DNA of 7,403 nt from DATAOG01 sp046727895 (GCA_046727895.1 JBKPDM010000549.1:1-7403), one strand, 5' to 3'; positions 1-7,011 are shown, numbered from the stretch's first letter. Notes: generated from the sequence alone by a model not told the origin. A program made the numbers and translations.

Positions 1-12
1 GCTCATCCTGCG

Positions 13-54
13 GGTCGTTCCAGGCGAACGGGATCGGGCCGGGATGGAACGACC
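13..54. repeat. 10-bp perfect inverted repeat in the leader
   Basis: GGTCGTTCCA at 13-22 is the exact reverse complement of TGGAACGACC at 45-54, separated by 22 bases. In RNA it could form a hairpin with a large loop; there is no T tract after it, so it does not look like a simple intrinsic terminator. It adjoins a second, longer inverted repeat whose left arm begins at 50, so the leader contains chained palindromic structure. Function unknown. It could be a regulator site, an RNA structure, or the remains of an intergenic repeat element. Confidence 0.5.
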
Positions 55-165
55 GTCTCGCCCGCGTTGATCATCGTCGACGGCGGCATCGCGGGCGATG
101 CTGATGGCGATCTTCCTCGATGATCAACGCGGGCGGCGCCGCGCGTTGGGCTGGCGAGACGGTCG
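50..165. repeat. Long interrupted inverted duplication in the leader
   Basis: The left arm at 50-76 is found again in reverse complement on the right at 118-165. Bases 59-76 pair exactly with 118-135 (18 bp), and bases 50-62 pair with 153-165 (13 bp). The right arm is therefore a copy interrupted by about 21 extra bases around 136-156, with a short shared GGCG at the join. The 41-base spacer holds its own small stem, GCATCG at 86-91 with CGATGC at 96-101. The copied segment supplies the ATG at 120 that opens a spurious upstream extension of the first gene; the same reading begins on the minus strand in the left arm. What the duplication is for is not evident. It may be a decayed mobile or intergenic element, or the end of a neighbouring locus duplicated in inverted orientation. 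Confidence 0.6.
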
Positions 166-222
166 GATCAAAAGCCAGGCGGTCGGCGAGCCGGAGTGTA
201 CTAACGCCGAAGGCTAAATCTC

Positions 223-251
223 TGGTCAAGGGATCGGAACGGGTTTACGAT
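223..251 (+). promoter_or_regulatory. Candidate sigma70-type promoter for the transport operon
   Basis: TGGTCA at 223-228 matches TTGACA at 4 of 6 positions, and TACGAT at 246-251 matches TATAAT at 4 of 6. The spacer is 17 bases, the usual length. Transcription would begin near 258, leaving a short leader that contains the ribosome binding site at 265-270. This is a by-eye match in GC-rich DNA; the position directly upstream of the first operon gene is what makes it credible. Confidence 0.38.
233..251. promoter_or_regulatory. Imperfect palindrome, candidate operator
   Basis: The 19-base stretch ATCGGAACGGGTTTACGAT has 6 of 9 symmetric base pairs (ATCG-AA-centre-TT-CGAT) around position 242. 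It lies in the spacer and over the -10 of the candidate promoter, where a repressor would block transcription. Sugar importers of this kind are often controlled by LacI- or GntR-family repressors, but the odd-length centre is not the classic LacI form and no regulator gene lies in the window. Assignment to any family would be a guess. Confidence 0.28.
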
Positions 252-264
252 ACCAGCAACATCA

Positions 265-270
265 GGGAGG
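265..270 (+). promoter_or_regulatory. Ribosome binding site that sets the binding-protein start
   Basis: GGGAGG ends 5 bases before the ATG at 276 and only 2 bases before the ATG at 273. This favours 276 as the start. It also argues against the in-frame ATG at 120, which has no comparable site and would put about 50 unlike residues ahead of a clear signal peptide. Confidence 0.7.
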
Positions 271-275
271 CGATG

Positions 276-1511
276 ATGCGTAGCTTCCGGCATATGGGTC
301 TGGCCGCCGTGTTGCTGGCCATCGGCGCGATCCGGGCAGACGCGCAGGAGATGAAAGCCGAGGTCATCCATTGGTGGACCTCGGGTGGCGAATCGGCGGC
401 GGTCAAGGTGTTCGCCGACAAGTTCAACGGGGCCGGCGGCACCTGGGTCGACAACGCGATCGCCGGCGGCGAGAGCGCCCGCACCGCTGGCATCAACCGG
501 ATCGTCGGCGGCGATCCGCCGACCGCGATGCAGTTCAACACCGGCAAGCAGTTCGACGAGCTGGTCGCCAACGGCCTCCTGCGCGACCTCGACGATATCG
601 CCACGCAGGAGAACTGGCAGAAGGTGCTGCCGCCGGCGATCCTCAAGGCGATCACCCGCGACGGCAAGGTCTACGCCGTGCCGGTCAACATCCATGGCCA
701 GAACTGGCTCTGGTACAATACCAAGATCTTCGCCGATGCCGGCCTCGAGCCGCCCAAGACCTTCGCCGACCTGATCGCCGTCGGGCCCAAGCTCAAGGAA
801 GCCGGCGTGATCCCGCTGGCCCAGGGCGGCCAGCCCTGGCAGGAGCGGGGGCTGTTCAACGCGGTCCTTCTGGAAGTGGCCGGGCCCGACATCTATCAGA
901 AGGTACTGAGCGGCGGCGACCCCGAAGCGGTCCGCAGCGACGGCTTCCGCAAGGCCGCCGAGACCTTCGGCCAGCTGCGCGAGCTGATCGACGAGGGCAG
1001 CCCGGGCCGCAACTGGAACGACGCCACGAACCTCGTAATCACCGGCAAGGCGGCGGTCCAGATGATGGGCGACTGGGCCAAGGGCGAGTTCATCGCCGCA
1101 GGCCAGACGCCGGACAAGGAGTATGGTTGCACCGTGCTCGGCGGCGGCTATGTCATGGGCGGCGACGTGTTCGTGTTCCCGAAGATCGACGACCCGGCGC
1201 AGCAGGCGGCCCAGGACAAGCTCGCTGAGGTGATGTTCGCGCCCGCGACCCAGATCGCGTTCAACATGAAGAAAGGCTCGGTGCCGGTTCGCCTCGACGT
1301 CGACGTTTCCAGCATGGACGCCTGCGCTCAGAAGGGGATGGCGGAACTCCGCGATCCGGCGAAGCAGATCCCGAGCGACAACTTCCTCTCGACGCCCGAT
1401 CTGGTGGGCGCGGTGCAGGATGTGATCACCCAGTACTGGCACAACCCGTCGATGAAGGCCGACACCTTCGTCGACAACTACGCCTCGGCGGTCGAGACCG
1501 CCTCGGGCTAG
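276..1511 (+). CDS. ABC sugar transporter periplasmic substrate-binding protein, glucose/mannose type (CUT1)
   Basis: This 411-residue protein captures a sugar in the periplasm and delivers it to the two permeases downstream. Residues 1-23 form a Sec signal peptide: basic start (R2, R5, H6), hydrophobic core at about 7-19, and a likely signal peptidase I cut after ADA at 21-23. The mature protein opens with EVIHWWTSGGE (29-39), a strong mark of the glucose/mannose-binding branch that includes Pseudomonas GtsA and the Thermus glucose-binding protein. AVPVNIHGQNWLWYN (134-148) and MGDWAKGEF (264-272) also fit that branch. Only two cysteines are present, C285 and C350, in the GC and DAC contexts usual in relatives, so a disulfide is likely. 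Length is normal for the family. The frame stays open upstream to an ATG at 120, but the RBS spacing and the signal peptide support 276 (273 possible). The exact sugar cannot be read from sequence; the hydrolase downstream hints at a glucoside. Confidence 0.93.
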   Translation: MRSFRHMGLAAVLLAIGAIRADAQEMKAEVIHWWTSGGESAAVKVFADKFNGAGGTWVDNAIAGGESARTAGINRIVGGDPPTAMQFNTGKQFDELVANGLLRDLDDIATQENWQKVLPPAILKAITRDGKVYAVPVNIHGQNWLWYNTKIFADAGLEPPKTFADLIAVGPKLKEAGVIPLAQGGQPWQERGLFNAVLLEVAGPDIYQKVLSGGDPEAVRSDGFRKAAETFGQLRELIDEGSPGRNWNDATNLVITGKAAVQMMGDWAKGEFIAAGQTPDKEYGCTVLGGGYVMGGDVFVFPKIDDPAQQAAQDKLAEVMFAPATQIAFNMKKGSVPVRLDVDVSSMDACAQKGMAELRDPAKQIPSDNFLSTPDLVGAVQDVITQYWHNPSMKADTFVDNYASAVETASG

Positions 1512-1520
1512 GAGCTGCCC

Positions 1521-1546
1521 GCCGGCGGGCGCCCCGGCCCGCCGGC
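1521..1546 (+). terminator. GC-rich intercistronic hairpin after the binding-protein gene (attenuator or stabiliser)
   Basis: GCCGGCGGGC at 1521-1530 pairs perfectly with GCCCGCCGGC at 1537-1546 around the 6-base loop GCCCCG. The hairpin starts 9 bases after the stop codon of the binding protein and ends 22 bases before the permease start. The following CTTCTTCAC is only weakly T-rich, so full termination is doubtful. Hairpins at this point in binding-protein ABC operons are known (for example between malE and malF) and favour excess binding protein by partial termination or by protecting the upstream mRNA from 3' decay. That role is inferred here. Confidence 0.6.
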
Positions 1547-1568
1547 CTTCTTCACGGGGGACCGGCCC

Positions 1569-2483
1569 ATGGCGATCGCCATCCAGCTCCCGTCACGCCG
1601 CCGCCGCTCACTCGCCGCGCGCCTGCCGGCCAGGCTGGCGCTGCTGCCGGCGGCGCTCGTGGTGATCGTCGTCTATCTTGGCTGCATGCTCTGGACCGTG
1701 CGGCTGTCACTCAGCAGCTCCAAGCTTCTGCCGACCTTCGATTTCGTCGGACTGGATCAGTACCGGCGCCTGCTGACCAACGCCCGCTTCCTGATCTCGG
1801 CCGAGAACGTCGTCGTGTTCGGCGTGCTGTTCCTTGCCGGCTGCCTCGTGATCGGCTTCCTGCTCGCGGTGTTCATCGACCAGCAGGTCCGGGCCGAGGG
1901 TCTGTTCCGCACGGTCTTCCTCTATCCGCACGCCATGTCGTTCATCGTCACCGGCCTGGTCTGGCAATGGTTTCTCAATCCGGCCCTTGGTCTGCAGAAG
2001 CTGGTTCAGGACGCCGGCTTCACGAGCTTCACCTTCGACTGGCTGGTCAACCGCGAGATGGTCGTCTACACGCTGGTCATCGCCGGGGTCTGGCAGTCCT
2101 CGGGACTGATCATGGCGATCCTTCTGGCGGGGCTGCGTGGCGTCGATGAGGATCTCTGGAAGGCCGCGCGCGTCGACGGCATCCCGACCTGGCGGGTCTA
2201 CTTCTCGATCGTGCTGCCGATCCTGCGGCCGATGCTGATCACGGCGACCGTGCTGCTCGCGATCGCGGTGGTCAAAGTCTACGACCTCGTGGTCGCAATG
2301 ACCGGGGGCGGCCCCGGCATCGCCTCCGAGATGCCGGCGAAGTTCGTCATGGACCACCTGTTCCAGCGCGGCAACGTCGGCCTCGCGACCGCCTGCGCAA
2401 CGGTCATGCTGGTGACCGTGATCGCCGTCCTGACGCCCTGGCTGTACACGCAGTACGGGCCGTCCCGGCGGAGGACGGCATGA
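1569..2483 (+). CDS. ABC sugar transporter permease 1 (MalF/UgpA/GtsB-like)
   Basis: This 304-residue inner-membrane protein is one of the two membrane subunits of the importer. After a basic N-terminus (RRRR at 10-13) there are about six hydrophobic segments, near 22-46, 80-103, 113-134, 165-188, 218-243 and 272-293. The EAA loop that docks onto the ATPase lies at about 193-222 (DEDLWKAARVDG followed by IVLPILRP), and MTGGGPG (244-250) is the conserved motif of MalF/UgpA-type permeases. It lacks the large periplasmic domain of enteric MalF, as do most CUT1 permeases. The ATG at 1569 follows a GGGGG site at 1556-1560 with an 8-base gap. Its last four bases overlap the next gene, which implies translational coupling and a paired product. 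Confidence 0.93.
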   Translation: MAIAIQLPSRRRRSLAARLPARLALLPAALVVIVVYLGCMLWTVRLSLSSSKLLPTFDFVGLDQYRRLLTNARFLISAENVVVFGVLFLAGCLVIGFLLAVFIDQQVRAEGLFRTVFLYPHAMSFIVTGLVWQWFLNPALGLQKLVQDAGFTSFTFDWLVNREMVVYTLVIAGVWQSSGLIMAILLAGLRGVDEDLWKAARVDGIPTWRVYFSIVLPILRPMLITATVLLAIAVVKVYDLVVAMTGGGPGIASEMPAKFVMDHLFQRGNVGLATACATVMLVTVIAVLTPWLYTQYGPSRRRTA

Positions 2484-3367
2484 GCTCGGCCGGACCCTCC
2501 GGCCGCCGACGACCGCGACATCTCACCTGGGGCCGGATCGGCGTCTACGTCTTCCTGCTGGTCTCCGCCGCTTTCTTCCTGCTGCCGCTCTGGATCATGC
2601 TCCTGACGTCCTTGAAGACCATGGACGAGATCCGGCTCGGCAACATCCTCTCCTGGCCCGGCCACGTCACGATCGAGCCCTGGGTCGCCGCCTGGAGCGC
2701 AGCCTGCACCGGGCTCGAGTGCGAGGGCATCCGGGTCGGCTTCTGGAACTCGGTGCGCATCCTGATCCCCTCGGTGATCCTCTCGATCCTGTTCGGTGCG
2801 CTCAACGGTTACGCGCTCTGCTTCTGGCGGGTGCGCGGTGCGGACCTCCTGTTCGCGATCCTCCTGATCGGCGCCTTCATCCCGTACCAGGTGTTCCTCT
2901 TCCCCCTGGTCCGCCTGTTCTCGGTGCTCGGGATTTACAATTCCCTCGCGGGAATCGTGGTCGTCCACATCATCTTCGGCCTGCCGATCATGACGCTGCT
3001 GTTTCGCAACTTCTACTCGTCGCTGCCGCGCGAGCTGTTCAATGCCGCGCGCATCGATGGCGGCGGCTTCACGACCATCTTCGTCCGGGTCATTCTGCCG
3101 ATGTCGACGCCGATGCTGATCGTCGCGACGATCCTCCAGGTGACCGGCATCTGGAACGACTTCATTCTGGGCCTCACCTTCGCCGGCCGCGCCAATCTGC
3201 CGATGACCGTGCAGCTCAACAACATCGTCAATTCGACCCAGGGCGAGCGCGCCTACAACGTCGACATGGCGGCGACCATGCTGACCGCGCTGGTTCCGCT
3301 GGTCGTCTACTTCGTCTCCGGACGCTGGTTCGTGCACGGCATCGCCGCGGGCGCGGTCAAGGGCTGA
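2480..3367 (+). CDS. ABC sugar transporter permease 2 (MalG/UgpE/GtsC-like)
   Basis: This 295-residue inner-membrane protein is the second membrane subunit. Hydrophobic segments lie near 18-43, 93-116, 122-143, 153-175, 207-232 and 263-281. The EAA loop at about 182-211 (LPRELFNAARIDGGGF followed by VILPMSTP) contacts the ATPase. Between the first two membrane segments is CTGLECEGIRVGFWNS (76-91), whose two cysteines and following GFWNS are typical of the glucose-type GtsC subgroup. This supports the assignment made from the binding protein. The start ATG at 2480 overlaps the TGA of permease 1 (ATGA), with GGAGGA at 2470-2475 as ribosome binding site inside the preceding gene. Length is normal for the family, and the membrane topology is inferred from hydrophobicity by eye. 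Confidence 0.93.
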   Translation: MSSAGPSGRRRPRHLTWGRIGVYVFLLVSAAFFLLPLWIMLLTSLKTMDEIRLGNILSWPGHVTIEPWVAAWSAACTGLECEGIRVGFWNSVRILIPSVILSILFGALNGYALCFWRVRGADLLFAILLIGAFIPYQVFLFPLVRLFSVLGIYNSLAGIVVVHIIFGLPIMTLLFRNFYSSLPRELFNAARIDGGGFTTIFVRVILPMSTPMLIVATILQVTGIWNDFILGLTFAGRANLPMTVQLNNIVNSTQGERAYNVDMAATMLTALVPLVVYFVSGRWFVHGIAAGAVKG

Positions 3368-3372
3368 GAGCC

Positions 3373-4452
3373 ATGAGCGCAGTCTCGGTACGGGATCTCA
3401 CGGTCGCCTTCGAGGCGGTGCGGGTCTTCGACGGCCTCTCGATCGACGTCGAGCAGGGCGAGTTCCTGGTCCTGCTCGGTCCTTCGGGCTGCGGCAAGTC
3501 CACGCTGCTCAACGCCATCGCCGGCCTGCTCGAGGTCGAGACCGGCCAGATCTGGATCGGCGAGCGCAACGTGACCTGGGAGGAGCCCAAGGACCGCGGC
3601 ATCGCCATGGTGTTCCAATCCTACGCGCTCTATCCGCGCATGAACGTGCGCGGCAACCTGTCGTTCGGCCTCAAGATGGCGAAGACGCCCAAGGACGAGA
3701 TCGAGCGCCGGGTCGCGCAGGCGGCGGCCATGCTGCACATCGACCAGCTGCTCGACCGCCGGCCCGATCAGCTCTCCGGCGGTCAGCGCCAGCGCGTGGC
3801 GATCGGCCGGGCGCTGGTGCGCGATGCGTCCGTGTTCCTGTTCGACGAGCCGCTCTCGAATCTCGACGCCCAGCTCAGGAACGACCTGCGCGACGAGATC
3901 AAGCGCCTGCACCACCGCCTCACCGCGACGACCATGATCTACGTCACCCACGATCAGATCGAGGCGATGACGCTCGCCGACCGGATCGCGGTCATGAAGG
4001 ACCAGAAGATCCAGCAGCTCGGCAGCCCGCTCGACATCTACTATCGCCCGGCGAATCTGTTCGTCGCCGGCTTCGTCGGCTCGCCGCAAATGAATTTCGT
4101 CGAAGGCCGGCTCGAGCAGGCGGGCGACGGCCCCGCCTTCGCCACCGGCAACCGCCGCCTGCCGCTCGATGGCTACCAGTTCAGCGGACGGCCCGAGGCC
4201 GGCCGGCCGGTGACCCTCGGCATCCGCCCGGAGCACATCGACATCGATGGGGCCGGCAACTGGGACGGCTTTACGGTCGACATCGTCGAGCCGCTCGGCG
4301 CCGACAGCCTCGTCTGGTGCACCGACGGCGATCTCTCGCTCGAGGTGCGCACCCCGGGCGAGCGGGCGATCCGAGCCGGCACGCCGATGGCATTGGGCAT
4401 CGACGCCCAGCGCGTTTCACTGTTCGCGGCCGGCAGTGGCGAGCGCCTGTGA
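3373..4452 (+). CDS. ABC sugar transporter ATP-binding protein (MalK/UgpC/MsmK family)
   Basis: This 359-residue cytoplasmic ATPase powers the importer. All nucleotide-binding motifs are intact: Walker A GPSGCGKST (36-44), Q-loop Q82, signature LSGGQ (134-138), Walker B VFLFDE (154-159) with catalytic E159, D-loop SNLD (162-165) and switch H193. FQSYALYP (81-88) is characteristic of carbohydrate-importer ATPases. Residues from about 240 to 352 form the C-terminal TOBE/regulatory region of MalK-like proteins, including GIRPEHI (283-289). The ATG at 3373 is five bases after the permease 2 stop, and its ribosome binding site (GAGAG just upstream) is weak, so coupling to permease translation is likely. 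The frame stays open far upstream inside permease 2, but that part is out-of-frame shadow sequence; MSAVSVRDLTV is the normal N-terminus. MalK-type ATPases may serve several importers. Confidence 0.95.
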   Translation: MSAVSVRDLTVAFEAVRVFDGLSIDVEQGEFLVLLGPSGCGKSTLLNAIAGLLEVETGQIWIGERNVTWEEPKDRGIAMVFQSYALYPRMNVRGNLSFGLKMAKTPKDEIERRVAQAAAMLHIDQLLDRRPDQLSGGQRQRVAIGRALVRDASVFLFDEPLSNLDAQLRNDLRDEIKRLHHRLTATTMIYVTHDQIEAMTLADRIAVMKDQKIQQLGSPLDIYYRPANLFVAGFVGSPQMNFVEGRLEQAGDGPAFATGNRRLPLDGYQFSGRPEAGRPVTLGIRPEHIDIDGAGNWDGFTVDIVEPLGADSLVWCTDGDLSLEVRTPGERAIRAGTPMALGIDAQRVSLFAAGSGERL

Positions 4453-4501
4453 GCCGATCCGATCGAGACCGTGACCGCTCCCTCGGAGAGGAACGGGACC
4501 G

Positions 4502-6982
4502 ATGACCGAGGATCGAGCCGAGGCGATGTTGAGCCAGCTGACCCTCGAGGAGCAGGTCGCCGTGCTCTCGGGAGCCGACTTCTGGACCACGGTCCCGATC
4601 GATCGGCTCGGCATCCCGGCGATCAAGGTGAGCGACGGGCCGAACGGGGCCCGCGGCGGCGGCAGTCTGGTCGGCGGCGTGCGCGCGGCGAGCTTTCCGG
4701 TCGGCATCGCGCTCGGCGCCACCTGGAACCCGACGCTGGTCGAGGCGATCGGCGCGGCGCTCGCCGAGGAGGCGCTCTCCAAGGGTGCCCGCGTCCTGCT
4801 CGCCCCCACGGTCAACATTCATCGCTCGCCCCTGAACGGGCGGAATTTCGAATGCTACTCGGAAGATCCACTGCTCTCGGCGGAGATCGCGCTCGCCTAT
4901 GTCCGCGGCGTGCAGAGCAAAGGTGTCGCGGCCACGATCAAGCACTTCGCCGGCAACGAGTCCGAATTCGAGCGGACGACGATCAGCTCGGAGATCGACG
5001 AGCGGACGCTGCGCGAGATCTATCTGCCGCCATTCGAGGCCGCGGTGCGGCGGGCCGGCGTCTGGGCCGTGATGGCCTCCTACAACCGGCTGAACGGCAT
5101 CTATACGAGCGAGCACCCCTGGCTCCTGGGCGACGTCCTGCGCGGGGAGTGGGCCTTCGACGGGCTGGTGATGTCCGACTGGTTCGGCTCGCACAGCACC
5201 GCCCCCACGGTCAATGCCGGCCTCGACCTGGAGATGCCCGGACCGACCCGGGACCGGGGCGCGAAGCTGGTCGCGGCGGTGCGTTCCGGCGATGTGTCCG
5301 AGGCGGCCGTCCGCGCATGCGCGCGCCGCGTGCTCCAGCTGATCGGCCGGGTGGGCGGCTTCGACGATCCGACGATTCCGCCCGAGCGGGCGATCGACCG
5401 GCCGGAGCATCGGGCGCTGATCCGGCGCGCCGGCGCCGAAGGCATCGTGCTGCTCAAGAACGATGGCGTCCTGCCCCTCGACCCCTCGCTGGCTGGCAGG
5501 CTCGCGATCATCGGCCCGAACGCCAGAACGGCGCGGATCATGGGCGGCGGCAGCGCCCAGCTCAACCCGCACTACAGCGTGAGCCCGTTTGATGGCATCG
5601 CGGCGGCGGTCGGCGACAGGGTTTCCCTCGGCCACGAGATCGGCTGCACCAACCATCGCCTGCAGCCGCTCCTGCGGGAGAGGATCGCGATCGAGTTATT
5701 CAACAGCCTGGATCTGTCCGGCGAGCCCGTTCAGCGGGCGGAGGGCCCTGAGGGCGAGCTGATCTGGCTGGGCGCGGTCGCGCCGGGCGTCGACTCGGAG
5801 CGTTTCTCGGCGCGGCTTTCGGCGCAGTTCACGCCGCAGGCGAGCGGCGAGCATCGGTTCGGCTTGGTCAGCGCCGGCCGCAGCCGGCTCTTCGTCGACG
5901 GCGCGCTGTTGGTCGATGCCTGGGAGAGCTGGCGGCCCGGCCAGAATTATTTCGGTGAGGGCAACGAGGAGGCGATCGGCACGATCCGGCTCGAGGCCGG
6001 GCGGACCTATGACGTTGTTGTCGAGTACGCGTGCACCCAAAACCGGGCCCTGGGCATCAAAGCGGTGCGCGTCGGCGTCGCCCGCCCGCTCGGCGACGAA
6101 GCGATCGAGCGCGCGGTCGAGCGCGCGCGGGCATCGGACGCGACGTTGCTGTTCGTCGGGCTGAACGGCGAGTGGGACACCGAGGGTCAGGACCGGCCGC
6201 ACATGGATCTGCCAAGCCGGCAGAACGAGCTGATCGAGCGCGTAGCGGCGGTCAACCCCAGGACCGTCGTCGTGCTACAGACCGGCGGTCCGGTGACCAT
6301 GCCCTGGCTCGACCGGGTCGGCGCGGTCCTCGAGGCCTGGTACCCCGGCCAGGAATGCGGCAACGCGATCGCCGACGTCCTGTTCGGCAAGGCCGATCCC
6401 GGCGGCCGCCTGCCCCAGACCTTCCCGGTCCGGCTCGAGGACAACCCGGCCTTTGCCAACTACCCCGGCGCGAACGGGCGGGTGCGCTACGAGGAAGGCA
6501 TCTTCGTCGGCTACCGGCACTACGAAGGGCAGGAGATCCGGCCCCTCTTCCCGTTCGGCCACGGCCTATCCTACACGAGGTTCTCGTACGACAACCTGCG
6601 CCTCAGCCCCGCGTCCCTCACTCCTGGCGGCTCGCTCAGCGTTGCCCTCGACGTTACCAACACCGGCGAGCGCCGGGGCCAGGAGGTCCTGCAGGTCTAC
6701 CTGCGTGACCAGCAGGCCAGCGTGCCTCGGCCGGAGAAGGAGCTGAAGGCGTTCGCCAAGGTCGCTCTCGAGCCGGGTGAGACCAGGACGGTTACCCTGG
6801 CGCTCGGCATGCGGGCGCTCGCCTTCTTCGACATCGCGAGAGCCGCCTGGGTCGCGGAGCCCGGCACATTCGAGGTCCTGGTTGGCGCATCATCCCAGGA
6901 CATCCGCGCCCGCGCCTCGTTCCGGCTCGAAGCGGAATGGCGTGAGCCGGTCGACAAGACGCAGTTGGACGCCGTGACGTAA
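4502..6982 (+). CDS. Cytoplasmic beta-glucosidase, glycoside hydrolase family 3 with PA14 insertion
   Basis: This 826-residue enzyme should hydrolyse terminal beta-linked glucose (or a related sugar) from short glycosides with retention of configuration. Domains in order: GH3 N-terminal barrel (about 1-285), first part of the GH3 C-terminal sandwich (about 300-380, with GGGSAQLNP at 348-356), PA14 insertion (about 385-525), the rest of the sandwich (about 530-690) and a fibronectin III-like domain (about 700-808). D226 in VMSDW is the expected nucleophile. SDGPNG (44-49) and KHFAGNE (147-153) shape the sugar subsite. E561 in GEWDTEGQDR is the likely acid/base by comparison with PA14-type GH3 enzymes such as Kluyveromyces BglI. 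The N-terminus MTEDRAEAML has no signal peptide, so the enzyme acts in the cytoplasm. The ATG at 4502 follows GGAGAGGA (4485-4492) by 9 bases and lies 49 bases after the ATPase stop. A TTA leucine codon (5696-5698), unusual in such GC-rich DNA, falls near the start of the PA14 segment. Beta-xylosidase or mixed activity is possible. Confidence 0.93.
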   Translation: MTEDRAEAMLSQLTLEEQVAVLSGADFWTTVPIDRLGIPAIKVSDGPNGARGGGSLVGGVRAASFPVGIALGATWNPTLVEAIGAALAEEALSKGARVLLAPTVNIHRSPLNGRNFECYSEDPLLSAEIALAYVRGVQSKGVAATIKHFAGNESEFERTTISSEIDERTLREIYLPPFEAAVRRAGVWAVMASYNRLNGIYTSEHPWLLGDVLRGEWAFDGLVMSDWFGSHSTAPTVNAGLDLEMPGPTRDRGAKLVAAVRSGDVSEAAVRACARRVLQLIGRVGGFDDPTIPPERAIDRPEHRALIRRAGAEGIVLLKNDGVLPLDPSLAGRLAIIGPNARTARIMGGGSAQLNPHYSVSPFDGIAAAVGDRVSLGHEIGCTNHRLQPLLRERIAIELFNSLDLSGEPVQRAEGPEGELIWLGAVAPGVDSERFSARLSAQFTPQASGEHRFGLVSAGRSRLFVDGALLVDAWESWRPGQNYFGEGNEEAIGTIRLEAGRTYDVVVEYACTQNRALGIKAVRVGVARPLGDEAIERAVERARASDATLLFVGLNGEWDTEGQDRPHMDLPSRQNELIERVAAVNPRTVVVLQTGGPVTMPWLDRVGAVLEAWYPGQECGNAIADVLFGKADPGGRLPQTFPVRLEDNPAFANYPGANGRVRYEEGIFVGYRHYEGQEIRPLFPFGHGLSYTRFSYDNLRLSPASLTPGGSLSVALDVTNTGERRGQEVLQVYLRDQQASVPRPEKELKAFAKVALEPGETRTVTLALGMRALAFFDIARAAWVAEPGTFEVLVGASSQDIRARASFRLEAEWREPVDKTQLDAVT

Positions 6983-7011
6983 CGATGGCGGGCGCCGCTG
7001 AGACAATTCGC

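Noticed and set aside
1..123. Open + frame from the window edge to a TGA at 121-123, possibly the end of an upstream gene
   Set aside because: The 40-residue translation is arginine- and glycine-rich with no recognisable family signature, and the minus strand is also open here. It cannot be supported as a gene from this fragment.
120..275. Upstream in-frame extension of the binding protein starting at ATG 120
   Set aside because: It would add 52 residues in front of a clear signal peptide and has no well-placed ribosome binding site. The ATG lies inside an inverted duplication; GGGAGG at 265-270 fits the start at 276.
201..1442. Long minus-strand frame opposite the binding-protein gene (413 codons)
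   Set aside because: The product is a low-complexity Arg/Asp/His/Ala-rich string typical of antisense reading in high-GC DNA, and the opposite strand encodes a clear conserved protein.
2279..3337. Minus-strand frame of 352 codons across the permease genes
   Set aside because: Composition is dominated by D, R, E, Q and H without motifs; it is the antisense of hydrophobic membrane segments.
2719..3372. Extension of the ATPase frame upstream into permease 2
   Set aside because: Residues before the ATG at 3373 are a shadow of the permease reading frame; the family N-terminus begins at MSAVSV.
4453..4501. Possible terminator or promoter between ATPase and GH3 genes
   Set aside because: No stem of useful length and no T tract; only a 4-bp stem around the GH3 ribosome binding site, which is not convincing. 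The spacing fits a continuing operon.
4471..5592. + strand frame from a GTG at 4471 overlapping GH3
   Set aside because: It is out of frame with GH3 and arginine/glycine-rich without family features; the GH3 frame is unmistakable.
4271..5656. Minus-strand frame of 461 codons opposite the ATPase end and the GH3 gene
   Set aside because: No conserved motifs, shadow-like composition, and it spans two well-supported genes on the other strand.
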